From Bacteroidaceae bacterium (GTDB lineage Bacteria > Bacteroidota > Bacteroidia > Bacteroidales > Bacteroidaceae): DNA of 61,680 nucleotides. This document shows positions 43,198 to 50,551 of this stretch, in pieces (positions within the stretch are counted from its first letter, which is position 1; the number at the start of each line of letters is the position of its first letter). The position numbers and the translations under genes are program-made. The notes under the pieces are model-generated. The model had not been told where the DNA came from, ran no database searches, and saw nothing but the letters and a program-made list of their open reading frames with translations. The stretch is from assembly GCA_017451645.1 (NCBI GenBank), contig JAFTNZ010000027.1:1-61680 (forward strand), given 5' to 3'.

Positions 43198-45957
43198 ATG
43201 ACTTCGTACAATAAGCATATATTTCAGCCCATACTGATACTTTTCTTGTTCTTGGCCACCGCTTCTGCGGGTGCGGGCAAGATGGCTGCAGATATGCTTT
43301 TGCCCGTAGGGAATGATTCCGTTGTGGCCAGTGGCGATTCATTGGCCCTGACTTTGGCCGATACACTGGTGACCGATACGCTGGTGGAGGGCAAGGACAC
43401 GGTAAAGACCAAGAAGGATGTGCTCGAAGCAGCAGTCAGCTATCAGGCCGACGATTCACTGGTGTGGATGATGCAAAGTTCCAAGGCATACCTCTACAGG
43501 AACAGTCAGGTCGATTATCTGAAGATAGGGCTGACTGCCGAGCAGATTATGGTCGATATTGACACGAAGACGGTCTATGCCCATGGGGTGACCGACTCCA
43601 CAGGGACAGACATCGGACGCCCTGTCTTCAAGGATGGCGACACTCCCTACGAAAGCGATACCATCAGCTACAATTTCGGTTCGCGCAAGGGATACATCAG
43701 CAACGTAGTCACCCAACAGGGCGAGGGATACATCACCAGCAACGAGGCCAAGAAGGGTAGCGGCAACGAATATTACCTGAAAGATGGCAAATACACGACC
43801 TGCGACAATCACAAAAATCCCCACTTCTACATGAATCTGACCCGTGCCAAGGTGCGACCGGGAAAAAATGCTGTCTTCGGGCCTGTCTATCTGGTGGTGG
43901 AGGATGTGCCTCTGCCATTGGCCATCCCGTTCGGATTCTTCCCTTTCAGCAGCAGCAAGTATGCTTCGGGATTCATTATGCCCACCTACGGCGACGAGTT
44001 GGAGCGGGGATTCTACCTGCGCGACGGAGGATACTATTTTGCCATCAGCGACTATGTGGACCTGAAGCTGACGGGAGAGATTTTTACCAAGGGGTCGTGG
44101 GGATTGAATGCCAGCTCTACCTACAACAAGCGGTACAAGTTTTCCGGTGCTTTCAACCTGAGTACTCTCACGACCAAGACGGGAGAGAAAAATATGCCTG
44201 ACTACGCTGTGAGCAAAGACTTCAAAGTGCAGTGGACTCACCGGCAAGATGCCAAGGCAAGCCCCAACAGCACCTTCTCGGCCAGTGTCAACTATGCTAC
44301 CAGCAGCTACGAGCGGTCGAACTTGACCAGCCAGTACAACCTGGCCCTCAGCAGTCAGAGCACACGCACATCCAGCGTGAGCTATTCGCGCACATTCCCC
44401 AATCTCAACCTCACTCTCTCCACCAGCATGAACATTGCGCAGAACGTGCGCGACTCCAGTCTGGCCATTTCGTTTCCCGACTTGAACATTTCGCTCAGTA
44501 GGATTTATCCTTTCAAACGTAAGAAGATGATGGGTAAGGAACGGTGGTATGAGAAAATATCACTCAGCTACACCGGTTATCTGAAGAACAGCATCAATAC
44601 CAAAGAAGACAAGGTGATGAAGTCGAATCTGATCAAAGATTGGAGCAACGGTATGCAGCACCGCATACCCATCAGTGCCACCTTCACCCTGATGAAATAC
44701 CTCAACCTGACAGCTTCGTTCAACTACACCGAACGGTGGTACACCTATAAGCAGAAGAAGGACTGGAATGAAAGTCTCGACTCGCTCGTGACCGACACCA
44801 TCTATGGCTTCAATCGGGTCTATAATTACGACATGAGTCTGAGCATGAACACCAAGCTCTATGGATTCTACAAACCTTCGCGGGCCATTTTCGGTGATAA
44901 GATCGAGGCCGTCCGGCACGTCTTCACTCCGTCCGTCAGCTTCAGTATGGCCCCCGACTTCGGCGCCCGTCGCTATGGTTACTACGATACCTACAGCTAC
45001 TATGATGACAACGGAGAACTGGTAACAACGGAATATTCGCCCTATCAGGGAGCTGTCTTCGGAGTACCCGGGAAAGGGAAGACGGGAAGCGTCAGCTTCA
45101 GTATGTCGAACAACATAGAGATGAAGGTGAAGTCGGACAAAGACTCCACCGGTGTGCGCAAAGTCAGCCTCATTGATGAGTTGGGAGCCAGCATCTCCTA
45201 CAACCTTGCTGCCAAGAAGCAGCCGTGGAGCAACCTTTCGCTCCGGCTGCGTCTGAAGTTGAGCAAGAGCAAGACATTCAACCTCAATGCCGTGTTTGCC
45301 ACCTATGCCTATCAGTTCAACGAGAAGGGACAAGTCATCGTGGGCGACCGCACCGAGTGGTCTTATGGCCGTTTCGGGCGCTTCCAAGGCATGAGCAACG
45401 GTTTCTCGTACACCTTCAACAACGAGACGTTCAAGAAATGGTTCGGCCCCAAGGATGATAAGGAGAAAGACAAGGAGGGGGATGATGAAGAGGGAGGCGA
45501 CGTGCCTGACGAGTCGCAGGCACAGAGCGGACAGCCGGAAAAGAAGAAGGAAAAAGCCACAATCGATGCCGATGGCTACATGGCTTTCAAGATTCCTTGG
45601 TCGCTCTCCGTGTCATGGAACTATACCATTGCCGAAGACCGGTCGAAGGAGATCAACGTCAAGACCATGCGCTACCCCTTCTCGTTCAGTCACCGCATGA
45701 ACATCTCGGGCAGCATCAAGCCTTCCAACAGGTGGAACATCACCTTCTCGTCAGGCTACGACTTCGACTACAAGAAGATTGCCGCCACTACGTGCAACAT
45801 CTCGCGCGACCTGCACTGCTTCAGCATGTCGTGCGGCATCATCCTGGCTCCTTACACCTCTTACAACTTCAGCATCAGTGCCAATTCCAGCATGCTGGCC
45901 GATGCCCTGAAGTACGACAAGCGCAGCAGCTACAGCACCAACATCCAGTGGTATTGA
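43198..45957 (+). CDS. LptD-like LPS assembly outer-membrane protein
   Basis: A 919-residue outer-membrane protein. The N-terminal 40 residues form a signal region; residues about 85-200 are an OstA/LptA-like jelly-roll part (A-Y-L-Y-R-N-S-Q-V-D-Y, then G-S-G-N-E-Y-Y-L-K-D-G-K-Y-T-T-C). Residues about 230-919 form a large beta-barrel, starting P-L-A-I-P-F-G-F-F-P and ending I-Q-W-Y. This is the Bacteroidetes form of LptD, which inserts LPS into the outer leaflet. The barrel has a charged insert around residue 760 (K-D-D-K-E-K-D-K-E-G-D-D). The glycolipid genes at 28-34 kb would feed this route. Confidence 0.88.
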   Translation: MTSYNKHIFQPILILFLFLATASAGAGKMAADMLLPVGNDSVVASGDSLALTLADTLVTDTLVEGKDTVKTKKDVLEAAVSYQADDSLVWMMQSSKAYLYRNSQVDYLKIGLTAEQIMVDIDTKTVYAHGVTDSTGTDIGRPVFKDGDTPYESDTISYNFGSRKGYISNVVTQQGEGYITSNEAKKGSGNEYYLKDGKYTTCDNHKNPHFYMNLTRAKVRPGKNAVFGPVYLVVEDVPLPLAIPFGFFPFSSSKYASGFIMPTYGDELERGFYLRDGGYYFAISDYVDLKLTGEIFTKGSWGLNASSTYNKRYKFSGAFNLSTLTTKTGEKNMPDYAVSKDFKVQWTHRQDAKASPNSTFSASVNYATSSYERSNLTSQYNLALSSQSTRTSSVSYSRTFPNLNLTLSTSMNIAQNVRDSSLAISFPDLNISLSRIYPFKRKKMMGKERWYEKISLSYTGYLKNSINTKEDKVMKSNLIKDWSNGMQHRIPISATFTLMKYLNLTASFNYTERWYTYKQKKDWNESLDSLVTDTIYGFNRVYNYDMSLSMNTKLYGFYKPSRAIFGDKIEAVRHVFTPSVSFSMAPDFGARRYGYYDTYSYYDDNGELVTTEYSPYQGAVFGVPGKGKTGSVSFSMSNNIEMKVKSDKDSTGVRKVSLIDELGASISYNLAAKKQPWSNLSLRLRLKLSKSKTFNLNAVFATYAYQFNEKGQVIVGDRTEWSYGRFGRFQGMSNGFSYTFNNETFKKWFGPKDDKEKDKEGDDEEGGDVPDESQAQSGQPEKKKEKATIDADGYMAFKIPWSLSVSWNYTIAEDRSKEINVKTMRYPFSFSHRMNISGSIKPSNRWNITFSSGYDFDYKKIAATTCNISRDLHCFSMSCGIILAPYTSYNFSISANSSMLADALKYDKRSSYSTNIQWY

Positions 45958-45971
45958 CAGCGCGGCAGCCG

Positions 45972-46424
45972 TCAGCCCCTCAATATCTGTCCGGCATGCT
46001 CCTTCACCTTGATTTCTTTGGGGGTGATGACGCGTTCTACAACACCTTCTTCATTGATGATGAAGGTTGTGCGGAATGTGCCCATATACTTGCGTCCGTA
46101 CATGCTTTTCTCGCCCCACACACCGAAAGTTTCTACCAACGTTTTCTCCGTGTCGGCAATCAGCGGGAAGGGCAGTCCGTTCTTGGCTATGAATTTCTGG
46201 TGCGAAGCTGCGCTATCGACGCTCACACCCACCACTTCGTATCCGGCTTGTCGCAGGTCGGCATAATTGTCACGCAGGTTGCAGGCCTCGGTTGTGCAGC
46301 CTGAGGTGCTGTCTTTGGGATAGAAGTAAAGCACCAGCTTTTTGCCGGCATAGCGGCTCAGGCGTATCTCTTCGCCTTTTTCATCCAACCCCAGCAAATC
46401 GGGGGCTTTGTCTCCAACATTCAT
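45972..46424 (-). CDS. bcp: Thiol peroxidase Bcp (PrxQ)
   Basis: A 150-residue peroxiredoxin that reduces hydrogen and organic peroxides using thioredoxin. The motif Y-P-K-D-S-T-S-G-C-T-T-E-A-C gives the peroxidatic cysteine C43 and a resolving cysteine C48 five residues later, the PrxQ arrangement. F-R-T-T-F-I-I near residue 115 is also typical. It converges on the LptD-like gene with a 14-base gap, and its promoter lies at 46459-46466. Confidence 0.94.
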   Translation of the reverse strand: MNVGDKAPDLLGLDEKGEEIRLSRYAGKKLVLYFYPKDSTSGCTTEACNLRDNYADLRQAGYEVVGVSVDSAASHQKFIAKNGLPFPLIADTEKTLVETFGVWGEKSMYGRKYMGTFRTTFIINEEGVVERVITPKEIKVKEHAGQILRG

Positions 46425-46458
46425 ATTGTTCTTGTTTCTTTTGGGTTGTTATACGCCG

Positions 46459-46466
46459 CAAAGGTA
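46459..46466 (-). promoter_or_regulatory. -7 promoter element for bcp
   Basis: On the - strand this reads TACCTTTG (TAnnTTTG), 35 bases before the bcp start. Confidence 0.6.
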
Positions 46467-46602
46467 AACAATATTTGCGTCCTTCTCTATGTTCCCGCGA
46501 AAAAATCTTTCAATTCAAGGTTCGGGCAGGTCCGATTGTTGGAATTTGCAAAGTCTTTGAATAATTGCGTTAACGATGCTGCATAATATGGAGAAATAGA
46601 TG

Positions 46603-46610
46603 TAACTTTG
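46603..46610 (+). promoter_or_regulatory. -7 promoter element for the PaaI-type thioesterase
   Basis: TAACTTTG (TAnnTTTG), with TTTG at 46555-46558 further upstream. It overlaps the TTG at 46608 that opens the frame, which shows that the real start is later. Confidence 0.6.
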
Positions 46611-46661
46611 CGCAGTCCGGACAATATCCGGAAAAGTATTCACCTGAAATACATAAAGAAA

Positions 46662-47063
46662 ATGAGCAGTATCATCGAATTCTTGAAAAAAGACCGTTTT
46701 GCGGTCAATGCCGGCATCGAATTGCTGGAGGTGGCTGAGGGAAGGGCCATAGCCCGTATGAAAGTGACGAAGGTGCACCTGAACGCCGGTGGTGTATGTC
46801 AGGGTGGAGCCTTGTTCACTTTGGCAGATCTGGCATGTGCGGCGGTAGCCAACAGTCATGGCGGACTGACCTTTTCCATCACGGCCAACATCACTTTCAT
46901 CCGCTCTGCTCAGGAGGGGGAAACCGTTTATGCCGAGGCTACAGAAGTTGTGAATCATCCGCGTGTACCTTACATCAGCGTCGAATTGAAGAATGAAGAG
47001 GGAGACCTGCTGGCCGCCTTCACCTCGTCGGGATACAGGAAACTGCAGTCGGACCAAAAGTAA
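46662..47063 (+). CDS. PaaI-type hot-dog thioesterase
   Basis: A 133-residue hot-dog fold acyl-CoA thioesterase. The PaaI signature H-L-N-A-G-G-V-C-Q-G-G-A-L-F-T-L-A-D carries the active-site asparagine/glycine turn and the aspartate on the central helix. I start at M-S-S-I-I-E-F at 46662, since the longer frame runs through the promoter. It is the last clear core gene before the TIR island. Confidence 0.88.
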   Translation: MSSIIEFLKKDRFAVNAGIELLEVAEGRAIARMKVTKVHLNAGGVCQGGALFTLADLACAAVANSHGGLTFSITANITFIRSAQEGETVYAEATEVVNHPRVPYISVELKNEEGDLLAAFTSSGYRKLQSDQK

Positions 47064-47134
47064 CCGATACCGCTACGCTGACAGAGAGTTTTTTTCGTCC
47101 ATACTCGAAACTTTTGGGCTTTTTCGTGTCTTTG
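47064..47134. repeat. Gap with a solitary ATPase-type repeat unit
   Basis: The + strand has CGTCCATACTCGAAACTTTT at 47096-47115. On the - strand this reads AAAGTTTCGAGTATGGACG and closely matches the start-codon region of the AAA_14 ATPase gene at 50430-50450. It seems to be a recombination scar. Confidence 0.6.
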
Positions 47135-47350
47135 CCACAGCGAATAAATGTCCGTGGCGGGTGAGAAGGTCCCGACTCCCCCCCTTCTTGTATTGCTCCA
47201 AGGGAACATAGCCGTGGCTGATACCTACGGGGGGCTCGTCTGGTTCCCCTCTTCGTCATACCGCTTCGAGAGGCCAAAGCCGCCTTGGCCGAGGAATTTC
47301 TCTATTCTGTATTTCCCTCCCTGCAAGAGGGTGTTTGGTTTCAGTTGCAT
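47135..47350 (-). pseudogene. Ser/Thr protein kinase remnant
   Basis: The frame starts at 47350 with M-Q-L-K-P-N-T-L-L-Q-G-G-K-Y-R-I and reaches the glycine-rich loop G-Q-G-G-F-G. The expected kinase core is missing: the next residues, L-S-K-R-Y-D-E-E-G-N-Q-T-S, are those that normally follow the D-F-G of the activation loop. A frame change then leads to V-G-I-S-H-G-Y-V-P-L-E-Q-Y-K-K-G-G, and a second, in a run of seven G, leads to V-G-T-F-S-P-A-T-D-I-Y-S-L. The remainder of the kinase is absent. At least two frameshifts and a large internal deletion make it a pseudogene. Confidence 0.8.
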
Positions 47351-47454
47351 GGTGAATAATATAATGAAGTTTGTAATTACGTATGTTATACAAAAGGACA
47401 TCTGACCCGAATGAGTCAATCTTGAATAAAATCGTTTTGGGCTACAGGCGGAGG

Positions 47455-47736
47455 CTATATCATTCCAGACATATAGAAAGGTAAGTATAACAATTCATTG
47501 TCGCCTTTCTGAAAATCTTTAGTGTAGAGCAGGTAGCTGTTCCCTATTCTTTCGGAGTATTTGGTTCTGAAAGCATCAAGCGATGCGTGAGTCTTGTAGC
47601 CGGATGACTTGACCTCAATCGGGCAAATCTTATTGCCGCGTGACAACAAGAAGTCCACTTCGTAAACATGCTTCTCGTCTTTCTCAAATGTGTAGTAAAA
47701 CAATTTATTGCCCGAAACAGTCAACATCTGAGCCAC
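47455..47736 (-). pseudogene. C-terminal remnant of an AAA_14/DUF4143 ATPase
   Basis: The 93-residue frame (V-A-Q-M-L-T-V-S-G-N-K-L-F-Y-Y-T-F, then Y-E-V-D-F-L-L-S-R-G-N-K-I-C-P-I-E-V-K-S-S-G) is the end of a DUF4143 protein, with the restriction-endonuclease-like E-V-D-F and I-E-V-K pieces. The Walker ATPase half is missing. In frame upstream are W-E-N-L and then a stop, so the deletion joins the 5' leader directly to this part. The promoter (47774-47781) and upstream repeats survive. It could still make a short protein from the GTG at 47736, but a function is unlikely. Confidence 0.78.
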
Positions 47737-47773
47737 AAGATTCTCCCATGATTAAACAAAACTGTTCCAGGTG

Positions 47774-47781
47774 CAAAGATA
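47774..47781 (-). promoter_or_regulatory. -7 promoter element of the ATPase remnant
   Basis: On the - strand this reads TATCTTTG (TAnnTTTG). Direct repeats start nine bases upstream of it. Confidence 0.55.
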
Positions 47782-47789
47782 GGAGTTTT

Positions 47790-47877
47790 CCGATTCTCCC
47801 GCAAATTCAAAATACAGAAAATACCGATTCTCCGAAAATTTATAGCGGCGGAATACCGGATTCTCCGAAAATCTACA
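47790..47877 (-). repeat. Three direct repeats upstream of the ATPase remnant
   Basis: Three copies of a unit reading, on the + strand, CCGATTCTCCGAAAATT or close to it, at 47790-47807, 47824-47844 and 47856-47877. The spacing is about 32-34 bases. They lie immediately upstream of the -7 element, as in the intact paralog at 50437-50531 but with a different unit sequence. Confidence 0.75.
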
Positions 47878-47942
47878 CAGACAACTTGTATTCACTTGGC
47901 GGTCTTTGGAGAATACCCGACCCGCTTCGCGGGTATGATGTA

Positions 47943-47965
47943 GAGCGGGCTTCTAATGCCCGCTC
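47943..47965. terminator. Hairpin downstream of the TIR-FISUMP gene
   Basis: GAGCGGGC at 47943-47950 pairs perfectly with GCCCGCTC at 47958-47965 (7-base loop). A second small hairpin, ACCCG-CTTCG-CGGGT, lies next to it at about 47920-47934. Neither has a T-run on the - strand, so termination is possible but not assured. Confidence 0.5.
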
Positions 47966-47966
47966 A

Positions 47967-48011
47967 AAATAAACTAAATAAACTAAATGAATTAAATGAA
48001 TCAAATGCGCT
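47967..48011. repeat. Nine-base tandem repeat
   Basis: Five consecutive nine-base units: AAATAAACT twice, AAATGAATT, AAATGAATC and a decayed AAATGCGCT. It lies directly after the TIR-FISUMP stop codon. Confidence 0.8.
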
Positions 48012-48021
48012 TATGCTTTTA

Positions 48022-49002
48022 TTATTCTGAGACCGGCCGGACACTTTGCCCGCAGTAGCGGTAGTAACAGCCCACGTCGTGGCTACTGCTATCGAAGTAG
48101 AGGTAGTACGCGCCCTGCGTATTGCTCTCGCAGGGTGTAGAGCTCCAATAGTAACCGCGCTCTCCGGCGTAGTCGAGCGACGTCCCGTCACGCCAACCCG
48201 CAGCGGGAAGAAAGATACTGTTTCCGTTGGATCCCACTACCTTGTAACCGTTATGGCCGTTCTGAGTAGTCCAAATCCAAGTACACTTATCAACCAACTC
48301 CCGACACTCAGCCATCGTTGGCAAGCGCCAGTTTCCGCCCCAATTTGTGCGAGCAACATCATATTCTGTTCCGCTAATGTTTTTTCCTATATCCTTATAT
48401 TTATTAAATAACCATTTTGTACAGTGCTTGTAAGTTTTTTCCAAATATACCTCCTTTGGCTCAGTCTCTCCCCAAGCAAAATATTCTCCATAATCACTTG
48501 GTGAAGCGGCTCCCACATTGCAAGTTGCCCATTTCACGGAGAGCCCAAGATCTACAGCTTCATGTGAATCATTACTTATTTGCTTTGGGAGAATTGTCAG
48601 CCGTTGTTTTCCCAAAATATTCAATAAATCATCAATCAATACGTTTGTTGGGTCTTTTTCGATATAACGGCATTGAATTGCGCTAAAGACAAACTCCAAA
48701 GATATAGGCATTGTACTGCCGTCTATCACATAGGGAAGTATGTGACCACGCTCTTTCTTATTGAAAGCAAAAGTTATTTCAGCTTGCGTAAATTTAGATA
48801 CATAAGAGTGCTTGCTTGCTAAAAATAGGAAGATACGACTATCAATGATGGCATTGGCAAGTACCTCAGGAAATTCATATGCGCCTCCTATTCCTTGGCG
48901 GTCAATGAAGTAAGTAATGCCAGCTTTGTCTAAAGCTTTGCAGATATGGTCGGCGACTTCTGTATCCTTTCGAGAATAGCTGATAAATACATCGTATTTC
49001 AT
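48022..49002 (-). CDS. TIR domain fused to a FISUMP/C-type-lectin-like domain
   Basis: A 326-residue protein. Residues 1-125 are a TIR domain starting M-K-Y-D-V-F-I-S-Y-S-R-K-D, with S63 and the probable NADase glutamate E75 (K-F-T-Q-A-E-I). Residues about 149-326 are a FISUMP-type domain of the formylglycine-generating-enzyme / C-type-lectin fold (V-D-L-G-L-S-V-K-W-A-T-C-N-V-G, W-R-L-P-T, G-Y-Y-W-S-S-T-P, ending G-Q-S-V-R-P-V). The two halves differ in base composition: the 5' TIR part is AT-rich and the 3' part is GC-richer. The last 40 residues resemble the variable region of diversity-generating-retroelement targets, but no reverse transcriptase is in the window. A bacterial TIR would make it an NAD-depleting effector. 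Confidence 0.85.
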   Translation of the reverse strand: MKYDVFISYSRKDTEVADHICKALDKAGITYFIDRQGIGGAYEFPEVLANAIIDSRIFLFLASKHSYVSKFTQAEITFAFNKKERGHILPYVIDGSTMPISLEFVFSAIQCRYIEKDPTNVLIDDLLNILGKQRLTILPKQISNDSHEAVDLGLSVKWATCNVGAASPSDYGEYFAWGETEPKEVYLEKTYKHCTKWLFNKYKDIGKNISGTEYDVARTNWGGNWRLPTMAECRELVDKCTWIWTTQNGHNGYKVVGSNGNSIFLPAAGWRDGTSLDYAGERGYYWSSTPCESNTQGAYYLYFDSSSHDVGCYYRYCGQSVRPVSE

Positions 49003-49035
49003 AATTCCAAAAATATAGTTTCTACTAGTTTGGCA

Positions 49036-49043
49036 AATATAAT
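49036..49043 (-). promoter_or_regulatory. -7 promoter element for the TIR-FISUMP gene
   Basis: On the - strand this reads TATATTTG (TAnnTTTG), 33 bases before the gene start. Confidence 0.6.
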
Positions 49044-49068
49044 AAAAATGGTTCTTCCCCCCTTTCTA

Positions 49069-49083
49069 CTCGAATCTTCTTTA
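49069..49083 (-). repeat. Solitary TTCGAGTA repeat unit
   Basis: The + strand reads CTACTCGAATCTTCT, close to the units at 50476-50488 and 47102-47115. It lies on the far side of the AAA_14 gene from the three-unit array, so the gene is bracketed by similar sequence. Confidence 0.5.
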
Positions 49084-49102
49084 TTATATAAATTCTTATT
49101 GT

Positions 49103-49145
49103 TTACTCCAGATAATACTTCCTCCGTTCCTCAGGTGTTATGTCA
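49103..49145 (-). pseudogene. 3' remnant with the T-P-E-E-R-R-K-Y-Y-L-E tail
   Basis: On the - strand this encodes D-I-T-P-E-E-R-R-K-Y-Y-L-E followed by a stop, matching the C-terminus of the TIR-WD40 gene (L-T-P-E-E-R-R-M-Y-Y-L-E). No other part of such a gene is present. It lies between the AAA_14 stop and the TIR-FISUMP promoter. Confidence 0.75.
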
Positions 49146-49164
49146 GTTTCCTATTCCTGACGCT

Positions 49165-50436
49165 TTACTTGATGACTTCAGCCAGCTTCCATGCCTGTAC
49201 GTGTCTGATGCCATTGCGTAGCGGCCATTGGATGTCATCGAGCGAAACAACCATCTTTTCGTAGTTGTCTGCAATCATTTCCAAAGGGGTGTATTCCCGA
49301 TTGACGGTCTCTTCGTCTGTCAGTATGTAGGTGCTCTGCACATAAATGATACGGTCGTTCCTTGTTGCGATGAAATCAACCTCTTTGTTTCTCAGAGTCC
49401 CTACATAGACTTCATATCCGGCACGCAGCAATTCGATGTAAACCAGATTTTCCAGCAAATACCCGATTCCATATCCCATCCCACTATACAGATGATTTTT
49501 GAATGCAAGATCATTCATGTAATATTTGCATGTGCCAGCTATGACTTCTTTGCCACGGATATTGTACCTCTCGACGCGATGCGCCAGATAGCTTTCTTCG
49601 ATATATCCTATGTAGGCGGCTACGGTGTCATAACTGGTCTTTCGTCCTCGGCTTTTGATGTAATTGGTAATGCTTGAGATGGAGAACAGGTTAGAGGCAT
49701 TGTTGACCAGATAAGTGAACAGGTCTTCGAGCAGACGTACATCCTTGATGTTATGCCGGCGTATAATGTCTCTCAACAGAATGGTGTTCTTAAGTCCGTT
49801 TACATAATTCCGTTTCACCTCTTCTCCTGCCAGATTGGTCAGTTCGGGAAATGCTCCATCCTGTAAATAGGTCATATAGCTTTGTTTGTCACACCCCAAA
49901 CCCTTGAATCGGATGTATTCGTCAAATGAAAGAGGATAAATGCAAAACTCCACGTAGCGTCCGGCCAACAGGGTGGACAACTCACCTGCCAGCATTTTTG
50001 AGTTGGATCCGGTGATGAACAATTCATATTCTCCAGTATAATCTTGTGAATAGGAATTGACGACTTTTTCCCAACCTTCAATCTCCTGCACTTCATCAAT
50101 GAATATATACACCCTTCCCTGTGGATTCAGTTCCTTCAGATAGGCCTTGATTAACTCATCCAGTTCCTTATATGTATATAAGTCATCAAAGATTGTCAGT
50201 TCCCTATTGATTATCAGGATGTTGCTTCCATTTACCCCTTGATATACCAGTCTTGATGCTATCTGGCGGAGTAAAAAACTTTTCCCTACACGGCGTTGTC
50301 CTGTCAGCACTTTGATGATGCGATTGCCCATGTATTGCGCAATCTTTTCCGTGTATAGTGGCCGTTCATAACCCGTTGTGATGGTATTTCCATCCCAAAG
50401 ATTATATTTTCTTAGTTGTTCAATTCTTTCGTTCAT
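49165..50436 (-). CDS. AAA_14/DUF4143 family ATPase
   Basis: A 423-residue protein. The N-terminal AAA_14 domain has the Walker A motif G-Q-R-R-V-G-K-S-F-L (residues 46-55) and Walker B V-Y-I-F-I-D-E-V-Q-E-I-E-G-W-E; T-G-S-N-S-K-M-L is a sensor-1-like segment. The C-terminal DUF4143 part (about 215-423) ends in a nuclease-like fold piece (N-K-E-V-D-F-I-A-T). The family is common and often multi-copy in Bacteroidetes, with unknown function. I start at M-N-E-R-I-E-Q at 50436; the longer frame runs through the upstream repeat. Three repeats at exact 40-base spacing precede it. Confidence 0.87.
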   Translation of the reverse strand: MNERIEQLRKYNLWDGNTITTGYERPLYTEKIAQYMGNRIIKVLTGQRRVGKSFLLRQIASRLVYQGVNGSNILIINRELTIFDDLYTYKELDELIKAYLKELNPQGRVYIFIDEVQEIEGWEKVVNSYSQDYTGEYELFITGSNSKMLAGELSTLLAGRYVEFCIYPLSFDEYIRFKGLGCDKQSYMTYLQDGAFPELTNLAGEEVKRNYVNGLKNTILLRDIIRRHNIKDVRLLEDLFTYLVNNASNLFSISSITNYIKSRGRKTSYDTVAAYIGYIEESYLAHRVERYNIRGKEVIAGTCKYYMNDLAFKNHLYSGMGYGIGYLLENLVYIELLRAGYEVYVGTLRNKEVDFIATRNDRIIYVQSTYILTDEETVNREYTPLEMIADNYEKMVVSLDDIQWPLRNGIRHVQAWKLAEVIK

Positions 50437-50531
50437 ACTCGAAATTTTCGACAAAAATAGCACTTTTTTCGTCTCTACTCGAAACTTCTGTCTTAAAATT
50501 GAGAATTTTCACCTCTATCCGAAACTTTTTT
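50437..50531 (-). repeat. 40-base-spaced direct repeats upstream of the AAA_14 gene
   Basis: On the + strand the core CGAAA, in the context TACTCGAAACTT or TATCCGAAACTT, starts at 50440, 50480 and 50520, exactly 40 bases apart. The first copy touches the start codon, and the -7 element (50452-50459) lies between copies 1 and 2. Confidence 0.8.
50452..50459 (-). promoter_or_regulatory. -7 promoter element for the AAA_14 gene
   Basis: On the - strand this reads TATTTTTG (TAnnTTTG), 16 bases before the ATG at 50436, giving an almost leaderless transcript. Confidence 0.55.
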
Positions 50532-50551
50532 CTTGTGCGAGTTCCTATTTC

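Noticed and set aside
50437-50531. Possible CRISPR array
   Set aside because: There are only three imperfect units with cores of about 14 bases, one of which overlaps a start codon. There are no cas genes, and the spacer-like parts are partly promoter.
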